DNA of 64,000 nt from Terriglobia bacterium (GTDB lineage Bacteria > Acidobacteriota > Terriglobia > Bryobacterales > UBA6623). Position numbers and translations under genes: made by a program. Below are positions 51,593 through 60,163 of the stretch, piece after piece. The notes beneath the pieces were generated by a model that was not told where the DNA came from, did not search any database, and worked only from the letters and a program-made list of their open reading frames with translations. The stretch lies in NCBI GenBank assembly GCA_009838515.1, contig VXRL01000076.1, forward strand, positions 20,294 to 84,293, in the 5' to 3' direction. How positions within the stretch are numbered: position 1 is the stretch's first letter; every line of letters starts with the position of its first letter.

Positions 51593-52024
51593 CTACTTTC
51601 GGGCGGTGACAGTGATCTCGATGCGCGCCTTGCCCACGAGGCTGGCAACCGCCACGGTCGTCCTGGCCGGCCGGTCCTTCTCGAAGTACTGCGTGTAGAC
51701 AGAGTTCATCTGCCGGAACGTGGAGATGTCCGTCAAGTAGACCTTGACGTCCACCGCGTCCGAATAGTCATACCCGGCCGCCTTGAGGATGATCCCGATG
51801 CGTTTGAACGTCTGGTGGACCTCCTGCTCGAAGTCGTCCGGGTATTCGCCCGTCTTGAGATCCGAGCCCGTCTGGCCCGCGCAGTACAGCGTGTCGCCGA
51901 CCTGCACTCCAGGGCTGAAGGGCATGCCCTCTCGGAATTCGGTGGGGTAGATAATCTTCTTCTCGGCTGCTGCGCTCATGGGCATCGACGCGACCAAGAG
52001 CGCGGCCGCAAGCAGTTTGGTCAT
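51593..52024 (-). CDS. RidA/YjgF-family protein with signal peptide
   Basis: 143 residues. GAGGAGG stands 10 bases before the ATG. A signal peptide precedes the RidA domain (TKLLAAALLVASMPMSAAAE), so this copy is exported, unlike cytosolic RidA. The domain carries PFSPGVQVGDTLYCAGQTGS, then YDYSDAVDVKVYLTDISTFR and near the end RPARTTVAVASLVGKARIEI, where the Arg and Glu that bind imine or enamine intermediates are conserved. RidA hydrolyses reactive enamines/imines; the substrate of exported relatives is not known. It is the first gene of an operon with the Tat-type enolase-superfamily enzyme, so both may process the same exported compound. Confidence 0.85.
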   Translation of the reverse strand: MTKLLAAALLVASMPMSAAAEKKIIYPTEFREGMPFSPGVQVGDTLYCAGQTGSDLKTGEYPDDFEQEVHQTFKRIGIILKAAGYDYSDAVDVKVYLTDISTFRQMNSVYTQYFEKDRPARTTVAVASLVGKARIEITVTARK

Positions 52025-52118
52025 TGCGGGAGTCCTCCTCTGTTGCGCCTGAATTCTACCGCGAGTGTCCGGTTGGGCAGCCTTGGCAGGAGCAGGATTG
52101 GCTGGCCTGTGGATTGGA

Positions 52119-53270
52119 TCAGCGCGCCTCGCTGGCGGGGGCGATCACGCCGAGCTTTGACCACTCGTCGAGTTGGTTCCTGATAGCATCGGCGGCGGTT
52201 GCATTTGGGCTGAGCTCGAGAAATCGCCGGAAATGCGTTGCGGACGACTCAAACTCGCTGTTGTTCGCATAGGCTGACCCGAGAAACTGGTGGGCTTGCG
52301 GATAGGTGGCCGTCGCCCCCCTCTCGATCAGCTCTAGGGACTTCTCGATGCACTGCCCGTTATTTCCGGATCGCAGGTATGCGCCGGCAACATAGAATCT
52401 CACGTCGTCAAGATGGCGGTTGATCTCCAACGCCCTCTCCCCCATTTCGATCGCGCCGGCTAGGTCGCCAGACCCGACCAGCAACGGCACGATGCGGGTG
52501 TACACGGGATGGAGATGCGGGTCGCCAGCCACCGCCTGTTTGTACGCGTCCAAGGCGTCCTCGGGCATCCCAAGGCCCTCCCGGACCTGGCCCAGAAGTC
52601 TCCACGCGGCCGCGAAGCTTGGGTCCAATCGCACTGCTGACTCTAGGCGCGCGGCTATCTTGCGGAGGTTTGGCTGTGGTTTGCCGACCTGCTTCAGTGC
52701 CCATTCGTACGACTGCACGGCCTTCTTTGGCGCGCGGGCAATCGAGGGGCTGATGGCATGGCCCAGAATGCCTTCAGCCTTTGAGAGGACCACCTCGCCG
52801 ACATCGGGGCTGTCGAACATCGATCGAATGCCGAGCTGGATCTCAGATGACTGATAGCCCGGAAGCTCGGCGCGCACAACGCAGTTGGTCATGTTGACTA
52901 CGCCGAGGTGGTTGGGCTGGGGCACGCCCAAAGCGCGGCCTGACACCGTAACCTGCGTAGCGTCGACGAGCCCATTGCCCCTACCCGACAGTTCGATGTC
53001 GAAGGCACCCTCGGGCCCGACCTGGTCAGTGGCGCGAGTAAAGCCGCCACAGACGAGTTCTATTACTGTCTCCTTGGGTACCACGCCACCGTTGCTCATT
53101 TGCACGCTTCCGGAAATGTACGCAGTCATTTCCGGCTCCGGCGGAACCAGTATTTCGGCGGTGGGGTCGGGGGCGATACCCGTGGGATCCTTCGCCAACT
53201 GGGCTGCCAGCGACTGCGAGAGAAACGCCGTGGCCGCAGCTAGAACCAAGACTGATCCCGTCGCTGCCAT
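52119..53270 (-). CDS. Secreted TPR protein with N-terminal beta-domain
   Basis: 383 residues, AGAGG 9 bases before the ATG. Signal peptide ATGSVLVLAAATAFLSQSLA. Residues 45-155 form a beta-sandwich like a carboxypeptidase-regulatory or bacterial Ig domain (MTAYISGSVQMSNGGVVPKE, with ELPGYQSSEIQLG). From about 185 come four or five TPR units: LESAVRLDPSFAAAWRLLGQ, VREGLGMPEDALDAYKQAVA, GERALEINRHLDDVRFYVAG, and HQFLGSAYANNSEFESSATH. The architecture is common in Acidobacteriota. Interaction scaffold in the periplasm; partner unknown. It is the gene upstream of RidA on the same strand, 94 bases away. Confidence 0.82.
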   Translation of the reverse strand: MAATGSVLVLAAATAFLSQSLAAQLAKDPTGIAPDPTAEILVPPEPEMTAYISGSVQMSNGGVVPKETVIELVCGGFTRATDQVGPEGAFDIELSGRGNGLVDATQVTVSGRALGVPQPNHLGVVNMTNCVVRAELPGYQSSEIQLGIRSMFDSPDVGEVVLSKAEGILGHAISPSIARAPKKAVQSYEWALKQVGKPQPNLRKIAARLESAVRLDPSFAAAWRLLGQVREGLGMPEDALDAYKQAVAGDPHLHPVYTRIVPLLVGSGDLAGAIEMGERALEINRHLDDVRFYVAGAYLRSGNNGQCIEKSLELIERGATATYPQAHQFLGSAYANNSEFESSATHFRRFLELSPNATAADAIRNQLDEWSKLGVIAPASEAR

Positions 53271-53495
53271 GAATGTGTCCTCTTGCCCCTGCCAGCCTGG
53301 TTCGGACCACTCTCGGCTGGGAAGCGACGCTCGGTGGCATCGTCGCCACTAGTTCGGACACGGGTCCGCTTCGGGCCTGAGCAAGCGGGCAGCTGTGGCG
53401 ATTATAGACCCTCGGCTCGCAAAAGCTGATAGATTGGAGCCGGTAGCCTTTCCGCGCCGCTCAACGCCCCAATCCCCACCCTAGGAGCGAATTCC

Positions 53496-55964
53496 TTGAC
53501 CAGAAACTCTGCTTGCCTGTCTCTTTGCGTCTGTCTTTGGGCGTTCTTGCTGGCGGTCGAAAGCGCGGCCCAGACGCCCATTGTCCAGCCTGGTGCCCCG
53601 GGCGAGCCGGCGCGGGAGCTGAGCGCCGACCAGGCCATCGAGATCGCTGAATCGCGCTACTCGCCGGACGACGTTCGCTTCGTGCATGACATGATCCCGC
53701 ATCATCACCAGGCGCTTGTGATGGCGGAGCTGGTGGCTGACCGCACGAACCGCAAGGAGTTGATCGACGTCGCCGGGCGGATCAACGCCTCGCAGGGAGA
53801 CGAGATTGAGTTCATGCAGCAGTGGCTGCGCGACCGCGGTCAGCACGTGCCGGATCCGGCCGCGCACGATGCAATGCACACGAGCCACAAGATGGCTGGC
53901 ATGGCTACGCCGGAGCAGATGGCCAAGCTCGCCGCGTCCGATGGCACCGCGTTCGACCGGCTGTTTCTGGAGCTGATGATCCCCCATCACGAGGGCGCGG
54001 TGAAGATGGTCAAGGAGCTCCTCGACCAGCCAGGGTCGGCCTACGATCCGGTGCTCTTTGAGTTCACCTCCGAAGTCACCAACGGTCAGACCGCAGAGAT
54101 CGAGCGCATGAACGCGTTGCTTGTCAAGCTCTCCGAGGACCCGCGTTCCGCGTTGTCTGCCGGGTTCCGGGATGCCGGCCAGGCGCGGCACAACCTCGAA
54201 CTCGTTGCCTCGCTGCCAAAGCCGGCCGGATTCTTCGATCCGAACAACCCGGCGAATCTGCCGCTGAAGCGCCTGGAGGCCCTCGCCGCCGAAGACAAGG
54301 CGGACGAGCCGGCCGCCGAGAAGCCCGAAGCAGCGGAGGCCGAAGACAGCGAGGACGAGAAAGACGGGAAGGGCAAGGGCAAAGGGCGGTCGGCCCTGTT
54401 GAGCTTCTCCAACACCGACATGGCCTTCGCTGGCGATGTGATGGTGGTCGGCAACTACCACGGCTTCAATATCTACCGGCTGCTGGGCGATGGACGGCCG
54501 GAACTGCTCAGCTCGGTGGTCTGCCCGGGGGGACAGGGCGACGTGTCGATCGTCGGCGACCTGCTGATCATGTCGGTTGAGCAGACGCGCGGGCGGCTCG
54601 ACTGCGGGCTCCAGGGGGTGACCGAGGACGCGAGCCCCGAGCGCTTTCGCGGGCTCCGGATCCTCGACATCAGCGACCTGAGTCGGCCGGTCCAAGTGGG
54701 CGCGGTCCAGACCTGCCGTGGCTCGCACACCCACTCGGTAGTCTCCAGCGGGGGAAGTAACGGCACGATTGTCGTCTACAACTCCGGAACATCCTCGGTG
54801 CGCGAGGAGGAGGAACTGGAAGGCTGCTATGACGAGTCACCCGGCGACGACCGCACAGCGCTGTTCCGCATCGATGTCATTGAGATTCCGGTTGACCGCC
54901 CGTCCGAGGCGCGCATCGTTGACTCGCCGGCGGTCTTCGCCGATCCCGAGACCGGGGTCTTGGCCGGACTATGGAGAGGCGGCGACCACGGGGACGAGAC
55001 CCAAGAGACTAGGCGGACCGACCAGTGCCACGACATCACCGTCTTTCCCGAGCGCCATCTCGCCGCGGGCGCCTGCTCCGGAAACGGCATCCTCTTCGAC
55101 ATCTCTGACCCGCTCAAGCCGCAGCGGCTCGACGCGGTTCTGGACGGGGGCTTCGCCTATTGGCACTCGGCGACCTTCAACAATGACGGCACCAAGGTCA
55201 TCTTCACTGACGAGTGGGGCGGCGGCACTCGGCCGCGTTGTCGAGCCTACGACCCGCTCAGCTGGGGTGCCGACGCGATCTACGACATTGTCGACGGCAA
55301 GCTCGAGTTCCGCAGTTACTACAAGTTGCCTGTGCCGCAGTTGGAGCAGGAGAACTGCGTCGCGCACAACGGCTCCATCGTCCCGGTACCGGGTCGCGAC
55401 GTCTTCGTCCAGGCTTGGTACCAAGGTGGCCTGTCGGTGATCGATTTCACCGATTCCGCCCGCCCGGTCGAGATCGCTTACTTTGACCGCGGACCCATCG
55501 ACGCCGAGGAGCTGGTCATGGGCGGATACTGGTCGACCTACTGGTATCGCGGTCACGTCTATGGCACCGAGATCGCGCGCGGGCTGGACGTCTTTGCGCT
55601 GGCCCCCAGTCAATTCCTGAGCGAGAGCGAGATCGCAGCGGCGGCACGGGCCGATGGGGGCGGCGTCTTCAACCCGCAGCAACAATTCCCTGTTCAGTGG
55701 CCCGCGGAGCCGGTCGTGGCGCGGGCCTACCTCGATCAGCTTGAGCGCGGCGGGGATCTGTCGGAGTCTCTTGGAGCGCAGTTGACGGCGGTGCTGGATC
55801 GCTCGGAGGCACACCTGCAGGGCGGTGGAAGCGACGAGGATCTGGCCGCTGGGCTGGAAACGCTGGCGGCGACCCTCAACGACAACCGAGGCGACGGCCT
55901 TGCGGGGAGCCGGCAGGCTCTGCTGAGCCAGACGCTACGGGGGATCGCCGCAAGATTGCGCTGA
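53496..55964 (+). CDS. DUF305-LVIVD fusion protein, secreted
   Basis: 822 residues. No ATG fits; a TTG at 53496 with AGGAG 8 bases upstream gives a signal peptide (SLCVCLWAFLLAVESAAQ). Residues 50-215 are a DUF305 ferritin-like four-helix domain with two His-rich metal motifs, FVHDMIPHHHQALVMAE (62-78) and LMIPHHEGAVKMVKE (160-174). A charged Lys/Glu/Gly linker (about 288-325) leads to a beta-propeller of LVIVD type: FRGLRILDISDLSRPVQVGA, CSGNGILFDISDPLKPQRLD, GGLSVIDFTDSARPVEIAYF. The DUF305 part may bind copper or other metals; LVIVD propellers are common secreted proteins of unknown role. The end (about 740-822) is helical. Isolated gene, divergent from the TPR protein. Confidence 0.88.
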   Translation: MTRNSACLSLCVCLWAFLLAVESAAQTPIVQPGAPGEPARELSADQAIEIAESRYSPDDVRFVHDMIPHHHQALVMAELVADRTNRKELIDVAGRINASQGDEIEFMQQWLRDRGQHVPDPAAHDAMHTSHKMAGMATPEQMAKLAASDGTAFDRLFLELMIPHHEGAVKMVKELLDQPGSAYDPVLFEFTSEVTNGQTAEIERMNALLVKLSEDPRSALSAGFRDAGQARHNLELVASLPKPAGFFDPNNPANLPLKRLEALAAEDKADEPAAEKPEAAEAEDSEDEKDGKGKGKGRSALLSFSNTDMAFAGDVMVVGNYHGFNIYRLLGDGRPELLSSVVCPGGQGDVSIVGDLLIMSVEQTRGRLDCGLQGVTEDASPERFRGLRILDISDLSRPVQVGAVQTCRGSHTHSVVSSGGSNGTIVVYNSGTSSVREEEELEGCYDESPGDDRTALFRIDVIEIPVDRPSEARIVDSPAVFADPETGVLAGLWRGGDHGDETQETRRTDQCHDITVFPERHLAAGACSGNGILFDISDPLKPQRLDAVLDGGFAYWHSATFNNDGTKVIFTDEWGGGTRPRCRAYDPLSWGADAIYDIVDGKLEFRSYYKLPVPQLEQENCVAHNGSIVPVPGRDVFVQAWYQGGLSVIDFTDSARPVEIAYFDRGPIDAEELVMGGYWSTYWYRGHVYGTEIARGLDVFALAPSQFLSESEIAAAARADGGGVFNPQQQFPVQWPAEPVVARAYLDQLERGGDLSESLGAQLTAVLDRSEAHLQGGGSDEDLAAGLETLAATLNDNRGDGLAGSRQALLSQTLRGIAARLR

Positions 55965-56172
55965 TCTCTGTCAGCCGTTGGCGCCAAGGCCAGGGAATCC
56001 AGCCCTGCCAAGAAGCGGCTGATCGTGCGCAGCACAATCGCTAGAGCCAACTGCCAATAGCTGTCGGTTACCACCGGTCCGTTGGACGCGGCGTTACGCC
56101 GAATGTTGAGGCGAGACCTTAACCGGCTCCTGGGGCAGCACCGCGCCACTCAGCGCCACATCCCTCGCGGCC

Positions 56173-56522
56173 ATGATGACAAGGATCGCCGCGGTTGGGG
56201 CCCGCGCGGCCTTCATCGAACCGGGTTCGCCGTGGGAGAACGGCTACATCGAGAGCTTCAACGCGCGCTTGCGCGACGAGATCCTCAATGGGGAGATCTT
56301 CTACACGCTGAGAGAGGCCCAGGTCCTGATCGAAGCTTGGAGATGTCACTACAATGCAGCCCGGCCCCATGGCAGCCTGGGCTATCGACCACCGGCTCCG
56401 GAAGCGATCATCGCATCAATCTGGCCGCCCGGCCCCGCTCCGCACCGCCGACCGCCCAGATTGACCGATACACCGGCAGTACACTAACATTGCGACCGGA
56501 CCAATCAGTGGGGCCGGGTCAC
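56173..56522 (+). mobile_element. IS3-family transposase (OrfB) 3' fragment with right end
   Basis: The frame 56173-56487 encodes FIEPGSPWENGYIESFNARL, RDEILNGEIFYTLREAQVLI and HYNAARPHGSLGYRPPAPEA, the C-terminal third of an IS3-type DDE integrase including the catalytic Glu of W-E-N-G. The N-terminal two thirds and the left end are missing. After the stop the sequence AACATTGCGACCGGACCAA and TGGGGCCGGGTCA resembles the right terminal region of IS3 elements, so the element's end is near 56522. It cannot transpose by itself. Confidence 0.75.
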
Positions 56523-56583
56523 AGTTGCGGAGTACACCTTAAATTCACCGACCATTTGTCTAAAGACATCGGACCACCTCAGT

Positions 56584-57081
56584 ATGAATCCTGAAGCGAC
56601 CGAGATTCGACGATCAGACATCCGGTCCGCCACGGCCAGGCGTCTAATTCAAGCTTTGAATGCTGAAATGCTGGAGCGTTATCCAGAGGACGGAACGGCT
56701 GATCTCTTCAAATTGGAATTGGATATCGATGAGATCGCCCAAGGACAAGGCCTGTTCCTGGTAGCGTATAGCGATGGCGTTCCTCTCGCCTGTGGTGCCC
56801 TTAATCTGCTGGATCCTGACACCGCAGAGATCCGGCGCATGTATGTTGATCCAAGAGGTCGGGGCCGGGGACTAGGGCGGCGCATACTGGCTGCTCTGGA
56901 AGCGGAAGCACGCCTCCTTGGCGCGGAGCAACTCGTGTTGGGAACGGGACCGCGACAACCGGATGCTATCGCGCTCTATATCAGTAGCGGTTTTTCGGAG
57001 ATCGAGGCATTTGGAGGGTACGAGACCCATCCATTGAACCTGTTCATGGGAAAACGCCTCAAGAAGTCATCCGCCGCCTAG
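56584..57081 (+). CDS. GNAT-family N-acetyltransferase
   Basis: 165 residues. The acetyl-CoA-binding core is textbook: AEIRRMYVDPRGRGRGLGRR (motif A with R-G-R-G-R-G-L-G), then ILAALEAEARLLGAEQLVLG and PDAIALYISSGFSEIEAFGG (motif B, the YxxxGF pattern). An upstream LFLVAYSDGVPLACGAL strand pair completes the fold. It transfers acetyl from acetyl-CoA to an amine, possibly an antibiotic, polyamine or protein; the acceptor cannot be predicted. Codon use is less GC-rich than in the core genes, and it sits directly behind the IS3 fragment, suggesting horizontal acquisition. Confidence 0.88.
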   Translation: MNPEATEIRRSDIRSATARRLIQALNAEMLERYPEDGTADLFKLELDIDEIAQGQGLFLVAYSDGVPLACGALNLLDPDTAEIRRMYVDPRGRGRGLGRRILAALEAEARLLGAEQLVLGTGPRQPDAIALYISSGFSEIEAFGGYETHPLNLFMGKRLKKSSAA

Positions 57082-57931
57082 TTCCGCAGAAACGGCCTGG
57101 GAGGCATTGAAAACGAAAAGCGCCACAACTGCCCGTATTGCAGATTAGCCATGGACGACGGCCAGCCCAGCCGGATCGTCAAAGATTGGGAGATTCGGGG
57201 CGATGCGGCTTGGGGGTTCAGCCACTTCCGGTACGCGGAGCACCTACCCGGTCGTGGTGACCAGGAAGAGCTGCATCGCCAGCCAATCGCAGGAGTGCCA
57301 AGGCCGCTCGAAGGAGAAGCGCCGAGACTACCCATTGCTCACGCTGGGCAGGTCGCGGATCACGCGGCTGCAAGCGGCGCCTGCGGACTGAGGAAAGAGA
57401 AGCGGTCGCGATGGAGAGCAAGCGCCGAGGAAGAGGCGGATGACGGTGACCGATGGTTGCCTCCAGACCCACCATTCCTAGAGGGTGTTAGTCGTTTAGG
57501 TTCAGAGATTTAGGTGTGATTTTCCCTCCCCGGATTCCACACTGTGTCCCACGCCTAGCGCCCAGTGTGGTGCTGGCCGGTGCCAGCTCGTAACGAATTA
57601 TTCCCACATCTGTCAGGTTCCGTAGCACTGCGAAACGATCCAGTGTTCAAGAATTGGCGGTCCATGGCGTGAATAGACGGCCCGAAATGAAGGGCGCCCG
57701 CCATCGTCCGAGCGTTGATTGTCAATAGTCAGCAGATTGAGTCCGCCAGCAATCGTCACGGAACTTCCCGCGTCACGCCCAGCGCTCCAGTTCCTTGCGC
57801 TGCTCGTCTGGGACCGTCGGGACCACTCGCGTGTGGTGATTTGGCATGACCGCTCTTCCTTGCTTGGAATGACGGGATCACAGCCCGAGCCTGCTGATCA
57901 AGAACTTCTGGAGTGGAGCACTAGCAGGGAA
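57082..57931. other. 850-base region without an intact gene
   Basis: Between the GNAT gene and hipA. Several frames are open because of base composition, but none looks like a real protein. At 57773-57847 on the minus strand a 24-codon frame resembles an IS630-type transposase N-terminus. The region looks like a patchwork of dead mobile-element sequence. Confidence 0.4.
57773..57847 (-). pseudogene. Possible IS630-type transposase N-terminal scrap
   Basis: The frame reads MPNHHTRVVPTVPDEQRK followed by ELERWA and a stop. The pattern of a short strand, then D-E-x-R-x-x-L-E-R-W-A, is found at the start of IS630-family transposases. It is too short for a firm call. Confidence 0.25.
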
Positions 57932-59188
57932 TCAACTGCCGCGTCGTGCCGCCTTGAGGTCGTCGTGCTCGAAGGCGGAGGCCATGCGGTCAATCTCGGC
58001 GGAGGTCAGGCCGAGCGCGGCTGCCTCGTTTCGCCATAGCGCGACGCCTTGTGCCACTTCCCCGGCGATGCGCTGGGTTTCTCCCGGTTCCAGCTCGAAA
58101 TACGGCGACACCTCCAGCGCGCGGTCAAGAGAGGCCGTCGTATCGTCAAGATCGATGGCCGTTGAGAGCACACGCGGCTTGATTTCGGTGGGCACCGGGT
58201 TGAGGTCGTAGGCTGGAGAGAGACGCCAGCCGGACAGATCGGCATAGAGAAAGCCGTGGTTGCGCAGATGGTCGTCGGTGTTGGAGATCAGGATGTTGAA
58301 GACGATGCGCCGCCACAGGGCTTGCATATCGGCCTCTGGCTCTGCGCCGTACCGGCGAAGGACATCGACGAATTCGAGATAACTCCGCGTTTCGTTGTCC
58401 CTTGCGCCAAGCATACTCATTGCTGAGAGAAACGGAACGCGCGCGCCGTCCCCGCGGTCGAAGCGCCGGAGCAACAGGACCGGCTTGTCGGCGACGGTCT
58501 CAAGTCGCCAGGACGGGACGGCAATGCCTGCCTTTGCGGCGAGCGTCAGGGCGACGGCCTCCCAGAGCACCGTCTTGATTTCGTCGTTCGGGCTGGGAAA
58601 CTTAGCGATTGTGAGATGCCCATCGCGGTCACGGACCGATGCCTTGGGCCGCGCGCCGCCGAGGGACGAGCCGGGAGCCAGAAGCAGACGCAAATCTTCG
58701 TCGGTATCGGTGTCCCCCGCGACATGCTCGGCGGCGGAGAGCAGACGGGGCAGTTCAACGAGCGGCGGAATCTCTGTTGGACCCTGCGACGCCAAGAACG
58801 GTCCACCTTCTTGTTCCGCAAAACGCAGAGCGCCCTGGCGGGCTTCATCGTCCACCATCAGCAGGTAGTCGATTTCCCGGAGCGTGCGCGGCGTCTCGTT
58901 CTGCGTTGCCGCACGTCGGCGCTCGGCACGGCGCATGAGGACGCGCCCCCAGCGGTCCGGCGTGGAGTCGCCGATGGCCCCAAACAGGGGCTTGTCGGAA
59001 GGTGTGTGAAAGGGACCGGGCCCAAGTGTGAGCGCCGGCTCCAGAGAGAAACGACTAGGGTTGGCGAGCCAGCCGTCGGCATATTGAAACGTGGCTCTTT
59101 CCTTGTCGCGGCGCGTGCGCGCCCAGAGCTGTCCAACGAGATGGGGCGTGCCGAGCAGGTCCACATAGACGAGGATGTTGCGATCCAT
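57932..59188 (-). CDS. hipA: HipA-family serine/threonine kinase toxin
   Basis: 418 residues. The N-terminal subdomain has FGAIGDSTPDRWGRVLMRRA. The kinase shows the ATP loop GSSLGGARPKA (173-183), LTIAKFPSPNDE (Lys), the catalytic segment FNILISNTDDHLRNHGFL with Asp305/Asp306 and Asn310, and the metal-binding SPAYDLNP (Asp328). All functional residues of HipA are present, so the toxin should be active; the best known HipA phosphorylates glutamyl-tRNA synthetase and causes growth arrest. The start ATG shares one base with the hipB stop, showing translational coupling, with hipB first. A GTG one codon upstream is possible. Location in the accessory zone fits a mobile toxin-antitoxin module. 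Confidence 0.9.
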   Translation of the reverse strand: MDRNILVYVDLLGTPHLVGQLWARTRRDKERATFQYADGWLANPSRFSLEPALTLGPGPFHTPSDKPLFGAIGDSTPDRWGRVLMRRAERRRAATQNETPRTLREIDYLLMVDDEARQGALRFAEQEGGPFLASQGPTEIPPLVELPRLLSAAEHVAGDTDTDEDLRLLLAPGSSLGGARPKASVRDRDGHLTIAKFPSPNDEIKTVLWEAVALTLAAKAGIAVPSWRLETVADKPVLLLRRFDRGDGARVPFLSAMSMLGARDNETRSYLEFVDVLRRYGAEPEADMQALWRRIVFNILISNTDDHLRNHGFLYADLSGWRLSPAYDLNPVPTEIKPRVLSTAIDLDDTTASLDRALEVSPYFELEPGETQRIAGEVAQGVALWRNEAAALGLTSAEIDRMASAFEHDDLKAARRGS

Positions 59189-59529
59189 CACGCCTGACCT
59201 TTGGGCTTCCCGGGCCGGGGGAGCCGGATGCGTTCCGGCAGCCTTTCCTCCTCAAGCTCAAGGCCGACGGAATCATGTCGCGGGTCGGCGATATCGGCGA
59301 GCCGGTCGATCATGCCCAGCACAAAAAGCAAAGTGGCATAGATGCCCAGCGAGACGCCGGGCTCGCCCTTCTCGACCTTGTTCAAGGTGGTCCGGCTGAC
59401 GGACGCCCGCTCGGCAAGGATCGCCACGGGGATGCGGCGGCGGCGGCGCGCATCCCGGATGTCGTGCCCCAGCTTGCGCAGGGCGCGGCCGACGGGTATG
59501 GGCACCTCTGAGAATGGGTTCTTCTTCAT
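59188..59529 (-). CDS. hipB: HipB-type XRE-family antitoxin
   Basis: 113 residues from the ATG at 59529; an ATG at 59571 lies inside the operator-like repeat and is unlikely. An XRE/Cro helix-turn-helix occupies about 18-75: LGHDIRDARRRRRIPVAILA, ERASVSRTTLNKVEKGEPGV and SLGIYATLLFVLGM. The C-terminal tail is basic and Pro-rich (LPRPGKPKGQA). It binds and restrains the HipA kinase and represses the operon. The stop overlaps the hipA start by one base. Its likely operator is the inverted repeat 21 bases upstream. Confidence 0.88.
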   Translation of the reverse strand: MKKNPFSEVPIPVGRALRKLGHDIRDARRRRRIPVAILAERASVSRTTLNKVEKGEPGVSLGIYATLLFVLGMIDRLADIADPRHDSVGLELEEERLPERIRLPRPGKPKGQA

Positions 59530-59549
59530 ATAAAGTCCAACTTCGTAAT

Positions 59550-59578
59550 CATTATCTTTTACAATATACATGATAATG
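59550..59578. promoter_or_regulatory. hipBA operator candidate
   Basis: CATTATC (59550-59556) and its exact complement GATAATG (59572-59578) flank a 15-base AT-rich spacer. The repeat sits 21 bases upstream of the hipB ATG, in the only strongly AT-rich stretch of the neighbourhood. Well-studied HipB proteins recognise similar short TATC-type inverted repeats, so this is a good candidate for autoregulation. Confidence 0.55.
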
Positions 59579-60163
59579 GACGTTAAGTCAAGATTCCTAC
59601 CGCGTCAGGATTCAGCTAGCGAGCTGGAAGCGGGGACAGATTTGAAGGTCGATTTGCCGGGTTGAGGGGCTCCATTCCCTGCGGGCCGTGTTTGGCACAC
59701 GCTCGGTTCCGGCGACACAGCTCCGGCGTTCCGGTAAGTGCGGTCTAGGCGGGGCGCTCCGATCGGTTCCTGACGATCCAGTTCGGCGAAGGCCCGGGCA
59801 GCGACCCGCCGACGCAGGTCTTGGTGGTAGCGCTGGAAATCCGCGGCGATGGCTTGCAGGCGGGCCTCGGGCGGCCGCGGCCCGCCTGGAACGGAGTTGT
59901 TGTGACCAGTTTGGGCTCGGCCAGATCTTGGTCGCTCACCGCGATTTCGACGCTGCTACAGGCGCTGGGCACCCGCTGTCGACATCAATGCCGCTTGCAG
60001 GGCTGTGCCAACGTGCCCGCGGTGGAGCGGCTGACCGAGTCCAGCGCCTTGCAGCAGCGTGCGCTTGTGCTAGTCCGAACGGTTCCAGAGGAAGACAACT
60101 ACAAGTCCAGCTAAGTTGAATTATGCCAGGGACTTCCCGTCGCTTCTGGCTCGGAACTTCGGA
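59579..60163. other. 585-base region with one decayed frame
   Basis: Between the hipBA promoter and the porin gene. On the minus strand a frame ending at 59605 encodes EARLQAIAADFQRYHQDLRR followed by RVAARAFAELDRQEPIGAPR, with a probable upstream continuation in another frame (VSDQDLAEPKLVTTTPFQAG, to about 59972). It looks like the tail of a frameshifted gene that I cannot identify. The rest shows nothing. Confidence 0.35.

Noticed and set aside
53481..54734. 417-codon minus-strand frame
   Set aside because: Antisense to the DUF305-LVIVD gene; shows only low-information composition.
57151..57513. 120-codon plus-strand frame after the GNAT gene
   Set aside because: The first 40 residues look mildly protein-like but there is no ribosome binding site, no known motif, and an overlapping frame is equally open; kept as unassigned.
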